Source of the DNA: a virus
DNA: 21,207 bases
Reading direction: 5' to 3' (one strand)
IMG/VR virus record: IMGVR_UViG_3300010042_000024
Coordinates: 1-21,207 of that record
Shown here: one piece after another, positions 13,485-19,352 of the stretch
Numbering within the stretch: the stretch's first letter is position 1
How the letters are laid out: the number at the start of each line of letters is the position of its first letter
Notes under the pieces: generated by a model
What the model saw: only the letters and a program-made list of their open reading frames with translations
Databases searched by the model: none
What the model was told of the DNA's origin: nothing
Made by a program: the position numbers and the translations under genes

Positions 13485-13949
13485 TTAATATAGAAATTCT
13501 ATATATTCTTCTCGCATGATTAAAGCAACGTAATCAGCTTTATCTGATGACTGGATAGCTAAATCCGAGCCCGAATTACAAACGTTGTAGTAGTAGGAGC
13601 CAGAAGAAAAGCCGCGGGACTTGTTTCTAAAATAGTTAAACCATTTGTATTCATTTTCATTGTCCCAATTAGGAATCCAACCTTCATTGATTGCCTCAAT
13701 TACCGTTACTATTTTATGCCTTGCAAACTCTCTCTTAGCTTGCTTATCAGAACGTCCCAATGTAAATGCATCTAGTGTTAACCCGTGCCTACATAGTACC
13801 TTTAGAGCGTCTTTATATCCCTTTACACGGTCTTTAATGTCAATTAAGAAATGTTCTTCACCATGTAGGTCTATAAGGAGTTTCTTAATCTCTGCGCTAC
13901 CGTTATTATAAGCTTCTACAGCTTTTTCAAGTTCTATTTTTAGATTCAT
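13485..13949 (-). CDS. DGR target protein 1 (variable protein)
   Basis: 154 aa from the ATG at 13949 (MNLKIELEKAVEAY). The frame extends to a TTG at 13985 inside the upstream gene, but the ATG aligns with its paralogue and lies 4 nt after that gene's stop. Conserved blocks shared with the paralogue: IKKLLIDLHGEEHFLIDIKD (about 21-40), AINEGWIPNWDNENEYKWFN (about 86-105) and a C-terminal helix (DKADYVALIMREEYIEFLY). The variable segment is residues 112-128, with GFSSGSYYYNVCNSGS as its core. There is no signal peptide or membrane segment, so it is probably cytoplasmic or a virion part. From memory, Bacteroidota phages and integrative elements encode related proteins with the 'GSRLCFKSRELAEYAGKQF' C-terminal pattern. 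Ligand unknown. Confidence 0.92.
   Translation of the reverse strand: MNLKIELEKAVEAYNNGSAEIKKLLIDLHGEEHFLIDIKDRVKGYKDALKVLCRHGLTLDAFTLGRSDKQAKREFARHKIVTVIEAINEGWIPNWDNENEYKWFNYFRNKSRGFSSGSYYYNVCNSGSDLAIQSSDKADYVALIMREEYIEFLY
13565..13616 (-). repeat. DGR variable repeat 1 (VR1)
   Basis: 52 nt aligned to the 55-nt template. Nine substitutions, all at template adenines (for example AAC to GGC, AAC to TAC, AAT to GTT), and none at 36 other bases. One 3-nt in-frame deletion removes GAA from TCGAAC. At its 3' end (13565-13573) it reads CGGGCTCGG where the template has CAGGCTCAG, the expected place for IMH and IMH* elements. Confidence 0.93.
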
Positions 13950-13953
13950 AATT

Positions 13954-14424
13954 TTAGAATAAGTAATCAATGTATAATTGTGCAAATTTTACCCTAGCGT
14001 AATCCGCTAACTCTCTTGTTGGAAAGTATAAGTCCGAGCCCGAATCACAAAGGTCGTAGAAGTAGCTCGAGCTAGAAGAAAAGCATTTTTTATCTTTATC
14101 CCAATAGAAATAGTTATAGTATTTATATTCACTATAGTTCTTCCAATCAGGTTTCCAGTCCCCAATTAACGCCCTTACAATAATAGTAAGTTGGTATCTG
14201 GCATAATAACGCTTAGCATCGTCACCCATAAAGCCAAACTGCTCTATCGTAACTTGAAGAATGTTTAGCTCTTTACAGGCACTAGCATAGTCGGTAACAC
14301 GTTCTTTAACATCTGTAATAAAGTGCTCTTTTCCGTGCAGGTTGATGAGAAACTTTTTGATTTCATCATTACCATTTTTGTAGGCTTCTTGTGCTGCCTC
14401 AATTCTGATTTTTAAATGTTTCAT
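13954..14424 (-). CDS. DGR target protein 2 (variable protein)
   Basis: 156 aa, paralogue of the next gene. Shared blocks: EIKKFLINLHGKEHFITDVK (about 21-40), RALIGDWKPDWKNYSEYKYY (about 84-103) and the C-terminal TRELADYARVKFAQLYIDYL. The variable segment covers residues 114-130 (CFSSSSSYFYDLCDSGS); 26 residues follow it, unlike typical DGR targets where the variable repeat ends the protein. There is no signal peptide. It is the first gene after a terminator-like hairpin at 14451-14481. The two targets differ widely outside the shared blocks, so the duplication is old while the variable repeats stay recently template-derived. Confidence 0.92.
   Translation of the reverse strand: MKHLKIRIEAAQEAYKNGNDEIKKFLINLHGKEHFITDVKERVTDYASACKELNILQVTIEQFGFMGDDAKRYYARYQLTIIVRALIGDWKPDWKNYSEYKYYNYFYWDKDKKCFSSSSSYFYDLCDSGSDLYFPTRELADYARVKFAQLYIDYLF
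14034..14085 (-). repeat. DGR variable repeat 2 (VR2)
   Basis: 52 nt aligned without gaps to template positions 13387-13438. Twelve substitutions, all at template adenines (12 of 18), none at the other 34 bases. Changes go to G, T and C, as expected for adenine-directed random mutagenesis. Its 3' end carries the same CGGGCTCGG as VR1. Confidence 0.95.
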
Positions 14425-14450
14425 GTATTTATTGTTTTAGTTGTGAAATT

Positions 14451-14481
14451 AGATAAAAGAAGGGGGAAGCCTAAAACCCCC
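14451..14481 (-). terminator. Rho-independent terminator-like hairpin before DGR
   Basis: On the minus strand a GGGGG stem (10-nt loop) pairs with CCCCC, followed by a U-rich tract (UUCUUUUAUCU). It lies between the 67-aa gene and the first DGR target, 27 nt before its ATG. It should end or reduce leftward transcription before the DGR. The 88 nt between 14481 and 14568 contain no gene that I can see. Confidence 0.65.
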
Positions 14482-14568
14482 ATAAACCAAATTAAACGCT
14501 CTCAAGGCTTTTTGTTGCTCATCCAAGCAATGTCTTTACGCTCCGTTTGATGGGTAGCGGGGTGAATG

Positions 14569-14772
14569 TTAAAAATCTAAATCATTAGGTAATAATTCAA
14601 CAGGGATTTGTTTCCAATGAGAGAAAGAGGACAGCCACCTTTCCGGCTCTTGTAGATCAAAAAATACAGTATGGTTAACGTACCTGCTATTGCAATCTAT
14701 GGTTCTATACCATCCCTCTTTTTTAGGTAAATCCTTTTCAGAAAATATTTTAGTCCATCCGTTATTTTTCAT
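14569..14772 (-). CDS. DUF551-like small protein, 67 aa
   Basis: Contains GWTKIFSEKDLPKKEGWYRT, then VFFDLQEP and a C-terminal SHWKQIPVELLP. The order W..., LP...G.Y, F..., HW..IP resembles the DUF551 family common in phages, but the match is short. Function unknown. Last gene before the terminator-like hairpin at 14451-14481. Confidence 0.65.
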   Translation of the reverse strand: MKNNGWTKIFSEKDLPKKEGWYRTIDCNSRYVNHTVFFDLQEPERWLSSFSHWKQIPVELLPNDLDF

Positions 14773-14793
14773 ATCCTTTTAAGTTAAGCCCGG

Positions 14794-15081
14794 TTATTTA
14801 TTGATTTTATTAAAGAATGATATTAGCTTACTGTTATATATCTTATTGAATTTAAAAGTATAGCATTTATATACGCCTGTAGCCATTATCTTCTCGTCGT
14901 TAGTCCATTGCATGTATTTACCTTTAAACTCTCTTACAAGTAAGGATTTTATAGTCTCATTGTATGTAACAACGGTTGTGTATTTATCATGGTAGATGTA
15001 TGTTTCATCTGCTATAAGCTTTTGAGCCTTTACAGTAAATAATACCAAGGATAGGCTTAAGGTTAGGAATAGTGTTTTCAT
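14794..15081 (-). CDS. Small secreted protein, 95 aa
   Basis: The start at 15081 (MKTLFLTLSLSLVLFTVKAQ) gives a clean signal peptide with a likely cut after A19, and an ATGA overlap with the upstream gene. The longer frame to a TTG at 15189 would bury that signal, so it is rejected. The mature part is basic and Tyr/Lys-rich (DETYIYHDKYTTVVTYN; KCYTFKFNKIYNSKLISFFN). A periplasmic phage protein of unknown role. Confidence 0.7.
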   Translation of the reverse strand: MKTLFLTLSLSLVLFTVKAQKLIADETYIYHDKYTTVVTYNETIKSLLVREFKGKYMQWTNDEKIMATGVYKCYTFKFNKIYNSKLISFFNKINK

Positions 15082-15449
15082 TCTATTTCTATTAATGGTA
15101 TAACTACTAATTGATTTTTTATTACTAAAGCTCCTATTGTGAGTAGGAACCATTGCTTTATTAGCCCTCTTAAGGTATAAGTCCAACAAACAGATTGCTT
15201 CTTATATTCGTCCTTAATTAGAACTTCGTTATATTCATACATACGAGTAGTTTCTCTGTAATTACCTCCGGTGTACATATCTCTTACTCCTTTGCAGTAA
15301 GCATCTACAATATCATCCCACGTCATTGACTGTTTATTGAAAACTTTATGTGTGATAGTTTTTAATAATACGTGTTGGCCTCTGGTAAGTTTAGCCATTT
15401 GACCATATGTCTGAATTTGAAGAGATGGTATGTTTTTTACTACACTCAT
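15078..15449 (-). CDS. Hypothetical protein, 123 aa
   Basis: Basic protein with a helical middle (TWDDIVDAYCKGVRDMYTGG) and a hydrophobic C-terminal segment (about residues 98-121, IKQWFLLTIGALVIKNQLVV) that may be membrane-associated. No family recognised. It overlaps the secreted-protein gene by 4 nt. Confidence 0.7.
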   Translation of the reverse strand: MSVVKNIPSLQIQTYGQMAKLTRGQHVLLKTITHKVFNKQSMTWDDIVDAYCKGVRDMYTGGNYRETTRMYEYNEVLIKDEYKKQSVCWTYTLRGLIKQWFLLTIGALVIKNQLVVIPLIEIE

Positions 15450-15452
15450 AAT

Positions 15453-15638
15453 CTAGTTTTCTATATATGGTAATAACCTTTCGTTTTCAATACAATAAAC
15501 ATCTCCTTCACTATCTTCTACCCATGAAACATTTACATCCCCACCAATTATACCTCCTACAAATTCATGTGAATGAATATCTGTATCATTTGGCTCAGGC
15601 ACTACTACAAGCATCCCTAATTCTAGATAATTTCTCAT
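15453..15638 (-). CDS. Small SH3-like hypothetical protein, 61 aa
   Basis: Beta-rich: LELGMLVVVPEPNDTDIHSH, FVGGIIGGDVNVSWVEDSEG, then DVYCIENERLLPY. The pattern of a V.VP.P...D.H.HEF.G.I start and a VED..GDVY.IE..RL end looks like short SH3-fold phage proteins that I remember as uncharacterised. The start overlaps the upstream gene's end by 4 nt. Confidence 0.65.
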   Translation of the reverse strand: MRNYLELGMLVVVPEPNDTDIHSHEFVGGIIGGDVNVSWVEDSEGDVYCIENERLLPYIEN

Positions 15639-15868
15639 CTCTTTAATCTCCTTAAGAACTTAATACGTTTTAAATCTCCTTTGATAATAAGCCTATCTAC
15701 TTTATACCCTAAGCTAGTATAGGTAGCAATAAGAACATTCTTATAGCTTTCAGTATCGTAGATAATACACATCCTTTCATAAGGGATAGAACACTTATAT
15801 ATAGTGTCCCTTGTTTGAGCTAATGAAGTCGTACAGACAAACAATAGCATGGGTATAAGTAGTTTCAT
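15635..15868 (-). CDS. Small secreted protein, 77 aa
   Basis: Signal peptide MKLLIPMLLFVCTTSLAQ, cut probably after A17. The mature part has a 'NVLIATYTSLGYKVDRLIIK' helix-strand unit, like the DUF4177-type protein at 6936-7172, and a basic tail. Function unknown. The ATG lies 1 nt after the stop of the 52-aa gene. Confidence 0.7.
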   Translation of the reverse strand: MKLLIPMLLFVCTTSLAQTRDTIYKCSIPYERMCIIYDTESYKNVLIATYTSLGYKVDRLIIKGDLKRIKFLRRLKR

Positions 15869-15869
15869 A

Positions 15870-16028
15870 CTAGTCTAATATTTTTACTTGTATAGATTTG
15901 ATGTCTTTAGGTTCTGCAATTCTTTTGTAGTCTAACTCCTTATACAATCCTCTTTCAATTGCTTTGATTATATCGGTCTTATGCGCTAGTGTTTTGATGT
16001 TAATCTCTAATTTAATTTCTATTTCCAT
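15870..16028 (-). CDS. Small basic hypothetical protein, 52 aa
   Basis: MEIEIKLEINIKTLAHKTDI at the start, ending IKSIQVKILD, with beta-helix-beta character. It stops 1 nt before the next ATG, in keeping with the operon spacing. The 100 nt upstream (16029-16128) hold no gene and no clear promoter or terminator. Confidence 0.6.
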   Translation of the reverse strand: MEIEIKLEINIKTLAHKTDIIKAIERGLYKELDYKRIAEPKDIKSIQVKILD

Positions 16029-16128
16029 AATATTGATTGTTTATTTTAACGTATAGGTTATTTTAAAGCCATATAAGAGATTTTAATTGTTTTGTGGTGT
16101 TGTGGGTTGGAATTGAGGTTAAGTAGGC

Positions 16129-16305
16129 TTATAATGGCTTATTTAGTATAGCTATGAATCCGTATTTAATTTCCAGTCCATAGAATATATCAGTCATTTC
16201 CATTAATAGGTCGTCACTGACATCATTATATTTGTCTAAACTTCTTAATTTGTTAAACGCCTTTCTTTTTTTATCGTTAAGTTCTTCCTCTGTGATCTGT
16301 ATCAT
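16129..16305 (-). CDS. Small acidic hypothetical protein, 58 aa
   Basis: Start taken at the ATG at 16305 (MIQITEEELNDKKRKAFNKL), 7 nt after the upstream stop. An ATG at 16329 would add 8 residues and overlap that gene by 17 nt. Helical with a short C-terminal strand (YGFIAILNKPL). No family recognised. Confidence 0.6.
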   Translation of the reverse strand: MIQITEEELNDKKRKAFNKLRSLDKYNDVSDDLLMEMTDIFYGLEIKYGFIAILNKPL

Positions 16306-16312
16306 TTCTTTT

Positions 16313-16537
16313 TTATTTAAGCTTAACATTTAAGTATTGAATAGTTGGATAAACAGTAACACCGCTAATGACCAATGTATCTGTGATAGTTGTGTCAGGC
16401 ATACGCTTATCGCTTACCTCCCAATCACTGTCTGACGACTTTTGAAGGGTTATAGATTCGGTGTTAAGATTAATTGATATAGATAATCCAATTGCAAGCC
16501 CTACAAAGAGCCAAATTAGGTAAGATGATAAATTCAT
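16313..16537 (-). CDS. Small membrane-anchored protein, 74 aa
   Basis: An N-terminal hydrophobic segment (about residues 5-22, SYLIWLFVGLAIGLSISI) is followed by a polar, Thr/Ser-rich domain (residues 25-70), likely in the periplasm. Signal anchor or signal peptide not resolved. Function unknown. Confidence 0.65.
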   Translation of the reverse strand: MNLSSYLIWLFVGLAIGLSISINLNTESITLQKSSDSDWEVSDKRMPDTTITDTLVISGVTVYPTIQYLNVKLK

Positions 16538-16567
16538 AATTGATGTTTTAAGGTGCTTTATAAAGGC

Positions 16568-16864
16568 TTATTTAAAGTATTCAAGTATGCCTTCTTCATC
16601 GTCCCTTAGTTTGTTCCTGTATTTTATTGCTTCTCTTTCAGTGAGGAACATTTTCTTAATCGATATACTTCGGCTTTCTCTGCCGACTACAGGGCAAACA
16701 GTGCTTAAGAAATATTTGCTTAGAAAGACATGTTTAGCCTCTTTGGTTTCATGGTCTTTAAATATGCCTATGTATTGGTATGGGCTTATTCCTGTGCTCC
16801 CTGTATTACATACAACTTGAACAATATCTCCTATTTTTAGGCTATTAAAATCTGTTAGGTTCAT
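16568..16864 (-). CDS. Hypothetical protein, 98 aa
   Basis: The N-terminal beta-rich part (MNLTDFNSLKIGDIVQVVCN) suggests an SH3-like barrel. The C-terminal part is helical and basic (KKMFLTEREAIKYRNKLRDD). No family recognised. The ATG overlaps the stop of the 43-aa gene (ATGA). Confidence 0.7.
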   Translation of the reverse strand: MNLTDFNSLKIGDIVQVVCNTGSTGISPYQYIGIFKDHETKEAKHVFLSKYFLSTVCPVVGRESRSISIKKMFLTEREAIKYRNKLRDDEEGILEYFK

Positions 16865-16992
16865 TTCTTTTTTGATTTAGTTTGTCTACGTTTATTCTTA
16901 GCCTTTTTGCAAGACTCTTTAAACTTCTTTTCGTATTCAGCTACGGAGATACATGAGTCTCTACCGTGTTTGTTTTCTTGAAACTTATACAT
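16861..16992 (-). CDS. Very small basic protein, 43 aa
   Basis: MYKFQENKHGRDSCISVAEY start and a Lys/Arg-rich C-terminus (KKAKNKRRQTKSKKK), net strongly positive. An ATGA junction at the end and a 1-nt gap at the start fit the operon. It may bind nucleic acid non-specifically (inference from charge only). Confidence 0.55.
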   Translation of the reverse strand: MYKFQENKHGRDSCISVAEYEKKFKESCKKAKNKRRQTKSKKK

Positions 16993-16993
16993 A

Positions 16994-17371
16994 TCAATAA
17001 TTCCATTTATCGAAATCTTCCAATTCACTTTTAAAATAGTCGTCAGCTTTACATACAGCCCCTAGCATTTTGGCAAACTCTTCTTCCGGTAAGCCTGCTT
17101 CATTAAGCGTTACAGTTATACTAACATAGTTGCTTTCTTCCTGCTGAATCATCCAATAGTCATAGCCGGACACATCACACCAACAATATAGCTCCCAACC
17201 TTCACCAGATGCCTTGTAATCGTTTATCTTTTGTTCGCTAGCCTCATAGTCCTCTTTGCTGTCAGCACCCCAATAAGACGACCCATAGAAGTCTAATCGA
17301 TTGTCATCGTAATCAACATTACAATCTAAATCAATCTTTAATAGCTTATCAAAATCTTTAATCTGTATCAT
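16994..17371 (-). CDS. Acidic hypothetical protein, 125 aa
   Basis: Very acidic and Tyr/Trp-rich (DCNVDYDDNRLDFYGSSYWG; EGWELYCWCDVSGYDYW). The charge and the aromatic content resemble phage DNA-mimic or host-protein-binding proteins, but nothing specific identifies it. No family recognised. Confidence 0.65.
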   Translation of the reverse strand: MIQIKDFDKLLKIDLDCNVDYDDNRLDFYGSSYWGADSKEDYEASEQKINDYKASGEGWELYCWCDVSGYDYWMIQQEESNYVSITVTLNEAGLPEEEFAKMLGAVCKADDYFKSELEDFDKWNY

Positions 17372-17374
17372 AAT

Positions 17375-17452
17375 TTAAAAGGTTAATAAGCAACTAAGTG
17401 CTAAGGTGAGTATTAAAAGGAATTGTAGAAAGAAGGTTTCGTAGCTAGTCAT
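17375..17452 (-). CDS. Hydrophobic micropeptide, 25 aa
   Basis: MTSYETFFLQFLLILTLALS then CLLTF: a polar start and one membrane-spanning stretch. It overlaps the upstream gene's end by 8 nt and stops 3 nt before the next gene. Similar in style to the 20-aa peptide at 9092-9154. Confidence 0.4.
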   Translation of the reverse strand: MTSYETFFLQFLLILTLALSCLLTF

Positions 17453-17747
17453 TAGTAACGTCAATCAATTCACCGTCCCACTCTTTACCGTTCAAATACC
17501 AAACTCCCTTTTTCTGTTGAATAGAAACATTAGGAATGGCATTTAACCTATCTTTGGTTGTATTGGTAAACCATCCGCAATTGGTAATGGATAAAGTCCT
17601 TTCAGGATCATTATACAAGTAAGCTATTTTATTGCCGTGTAAGCTTAGTATAGTCACGTTTGGCAGTACTTCTACACTTGTGTTATTATCGTTAAACCTA
17701 GAGCCTTGTAAGAAGGCATTAACGGCATTCTGTGTTATCTTTCTCAT
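17445..17747 (-). CDS. Conserved phage hypothetical protein, 100 aa (DUF8033-like)
   Basis: MRKITQNAVNAFLQGSRFND at the start, TSVEVLPNVTILSLHGNKIA, then the conserved tail TKDRLNAIPNVSIQQKKGVW and YLNGKEWDG. From memory this is a very widespread small phage family, which I believe is DUF8033, usually beginning MRKIT...AVNAFL and ending KKGVWYLNG..WDG. The function has not been established as far as I know. Confidence 0.8.
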   Translation of the reverse strand: MRKITQNAVNAFLQGSRFNDNNTSVEVLPNVTILSLHGNKIAYLYNDPERTLSITNCGWFTNTTKDRLNAIPNVSIQQKKGVWYLNGKEWDGELIDVTND

Positions 17748-17758
17748 GTCCTTATTTA

Positions 17759-18136
17759 TTAATCTTCGTTTTCTAATTCCGTTTCTAGTTCTTCAATATC
17801 AATCATATCATACAAATCAGGATTCTCTATAACATGCAGAGCAATGACGCTAGGTAGTTCGCATAGCTGATCAACTGTAAAGCCGTTAAAACTCTCTAAA
17901 TTGCCGTACCCGTTAAACTGTACGTTGTCATGTGAGTAATGATATTCACCGTAACTAATAGCCCTTGCAACTTCCATTGGTTTACCACTGAAATACACAT
18001 CAAAGAAATCCTCATCATTGGCATACACCTCTGATTCAATACTATTTTCTTGGCAGTAGGTGTTATTCAATTCAATTAACTCATCACTGTTTAAATCGTT
18101 GATAGCGTCAATAACTAAATCTTGTAAAGTTTTCAT
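17759..18136 (-). CDS. Conserved acidic phage hypothetical protein, 125 aa
   Basis: MKTLQDLVIDAINDLNSDEL start; the middle has FFDVYFSGKPMEVARAISYG and HDNVQFNGYGNLESF; acidic tail ELETELENED. From memory, the 'YF.G.P.E.ARA...G.Y' plus 'FNGYGNLES' pattern recurs in many phages, uncharacterised. Net strongly negative, so possibly a binder of host proteins, but this is unproven. Confidence 0.75.
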   Translation of the reverse strand: MKTLQDLVIDAINDLNSDELIELNNTYCQENSIESEVYANDEDFFDVYFSGKPMEVARAISYGEYHYSHDNVQFNGYGNLESFNGFTVDQLCELPSVIALHVIENPDLYDMIDIEELETELENED

Positions 18137-18154
18137 ATTTTAAAGTTTATAGGT

Positions 18155-18511
18155 TTATAAATTATCCTTAAGCACAAAGAATGCTTTAGCTAGTTTTTCA
18201 AAGTAAGTATTACACAAGCTGTTTTCTTCACTGTCAGTCATCACCTTACCTGTAAATTCATTGTAGTTAGCAATAATATCATTGTAATAGCAAGGAACTG
18301 ATAATGCCGTAGGTAAACCCATGAGCCATTCATGAAATGCATTTAACTCGCCAACTCTGTCAATCACATGCCCGTATTCACTTTTAAATATCTCATGAGT
18401 CTTTTGAACCTTATCAAACAAATCAATAGCTTCCGATACATCATAACCGGATAAATCAATATTGTCAATGATAGTCTTTTCAAAGAATGTATAACCCGTT
18501 GTAGTTTTCAT
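18155..18511 (-). CDS. Hypothetical protein, 118 aa
   Basis: MKTTTGYTFFEKTIIDNIDL, then a conserved-looking core GELNAFHEWLMGLPTALSVP and CYYNDIIANYNEFTGKVM. Similar 'EWL.GLPT.L..P.Y...II' strings occur in phage accessory proteins I have seen, but I cannot name the family. Soluble and helical. Confidence 0.7.
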   Translation of the reverse strand: MKTTTGYTFFEKTIIDNIDLSGYDVSEAIDLFDKVQKTHEIFKSEYGHVIDRVGELNAFHEWLMGLPTALSVPCYYNDIIANYNEFTGKVMTDSEENSLCNTYFEKLAKAFFVLKDNL

Positions 18512-18521
18512 AATATATAGT

Positions 18522-18701
18522 TTAATAGTTTAAAAAATCTCTTATCTGCTTTATACTAAAGCCTGAAACATTTACCCAATTCCCAAAGCTTACCTTATTA
18601 ACAGTATCGTAATACTCATCATAAGCCAATATAAAGCCCTCTGACAGCTTAAAGGTTATTCCATGACTAGATAGTATAGATTGAATCTGTTCGTTGCTCA
18701 T
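18522..18701 (-). CDS. Small hypothetical protein, 59 aa
   Basis: MSNEQIQSILSSHGITFKLS start, YDEYYDTVNKVSFGNWVNVS middle, ends KQIRDFLNY. A 23-nt gap upstream and a 10-nt gap downstream. It fills what would otherwise be a 213-nt gap. No family recognised. Confidence 0.65.
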   Translation of the reverse strand: MSNEQIQSILSSHGITFKLSEGFILAYDEYYDTVNKVSFGNWVNVSGFSIKQIRDFLNY

Positions 18702-18724
18702 AACGTCTTGTTTATGGTTAAAAA

Positions 18725-18913
18725 TTATATAAAGTACTTAGATGCCGTGAACTGTTTGTCGAAGACAACCATTGACCTGTTGCTATCAGGGTAAGACCTA
18801 ACTAGAGCCATAGCTTCATCACGTGTTAATCCCGTCCTTATAATTTGGCGTCTCCCACTAATTCTAAACACTTTAAATACTTTGTAAGTTCCAATGTAAG
18901 TTTGCATATCCAT
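18725..18913 (-). CDS. Conserved phage hypothetical protein, 62 aa
   Basis: First gene after the leader. Contains YKVFKVFRISGRRQIIRTGL, TRDEAMALVRSYPDSNRSMV and VFDKQF. From memory, 'YKVFK.FR.S.RRQ...GLT..EA.RLV.SYPDSNRSMV.F.K' is a recurring small phage protein. The fold and role are unknown. The N-terminus may start at the second ATG (MQTYIG), 2 codons in. Confidence 0.75.
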   Translation of the reverse strand: MDMQTYIGTYKVFKVFRISGRRQIIRTGLTRDEAMALVRSYPDSNRSMVVFDKQFTASKYFI

Positions 18914-19286
18914 ATGTTTTAAGGTTTATAAATGTCATCTGTATTTACATCGGCTTTGAACGATACACTAAATCAATAGTATGCTACATTACATATTTCT
19001 CGTAGCGTGATGACTCACTAACACTAGTTGCTCGCTTTACAAGGTGTCGTTATGTTCACCGTTGCGGAGTCGTCTAAACCCCTATTCTATTAAGCCGTTA
19101 CACTTAATATCACGCCTGTTATTTTGATTCGGGTTAATCAGGTATTCGCTCCCTATCCATTTCGTTGGCACACGGTAAGTGACGTAACACTCACATACGT
19201 ATTGCTTAAGCCAATAACTCTTATTTCATTAAATTGATTATTCTAATCTAAGCAAGGAATCTTTATTTGGTACTATTCCTTATTGA
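18914..19286 (-). ncRNA. Structured 5' leader / putative ncRNA, no gene
   Basis: About 370 nt between the promoter at 19292-19322 and the first leftward gene, with no credible open frame. It is less AT-rich than its surroundings. Local hairpins on the minus strand: AAGGAAU...AUUCCUU right at the predicted 5' end (19253-19280, 14-nt loop); GUGAGUG...CACUUAC; UGAUU...AAUCA; AUUAAG...CUUAAU; GUGA...UCAC. This could be a regulatory leader, an abundant phage ncRNA, or both. I do not match it to a known riboswitch or tRNA. Confidence 0.5.
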
Positions 19287-19291
19287 CATAA

Positions 19292-19322
19292 CAAATATAC
19301 AACGATATATTAATATATGCAA
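19292..19322 (-). promoter_or_regulatory. Bacteroidota-type promoter for leftward operon
   Basis: -33 TTG at 19322-19320 and -7 TATATTTG (TAnnTTTG) at 19299-19292, separated by 20 nt. It is the only copy of this full layout I found on the minus strand. The spacer holds a perfect 14-bp palindrome ATATATTAATATAT (19305-19318) that could be an operator. Predicted transcription starts near 19286. Confidence 0.75.
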
Positions 19323-19352
19323 GAATATCACAATATATATTTACAACAAAAC

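Noticed and set aside
13949-13985. N-terminal extension of DGR target 1 to 13985
   Set aside because: It starts at TTG inside the upstream gene, and the paralogue aligns from the ATG at 13949.
15082-15189. N-terminal extension of the secreted protein at 14794-15081
   Set aside because: It begins at TTG, overlaps the upstream gene by about 110 nt and would bury a clear signal peptide.
18914-19290. tRNA in the leader region
   Set aside because: No cloverleaf with a GTTC-type T-loop and a CCA-compatible acceptor stem could be drawn.
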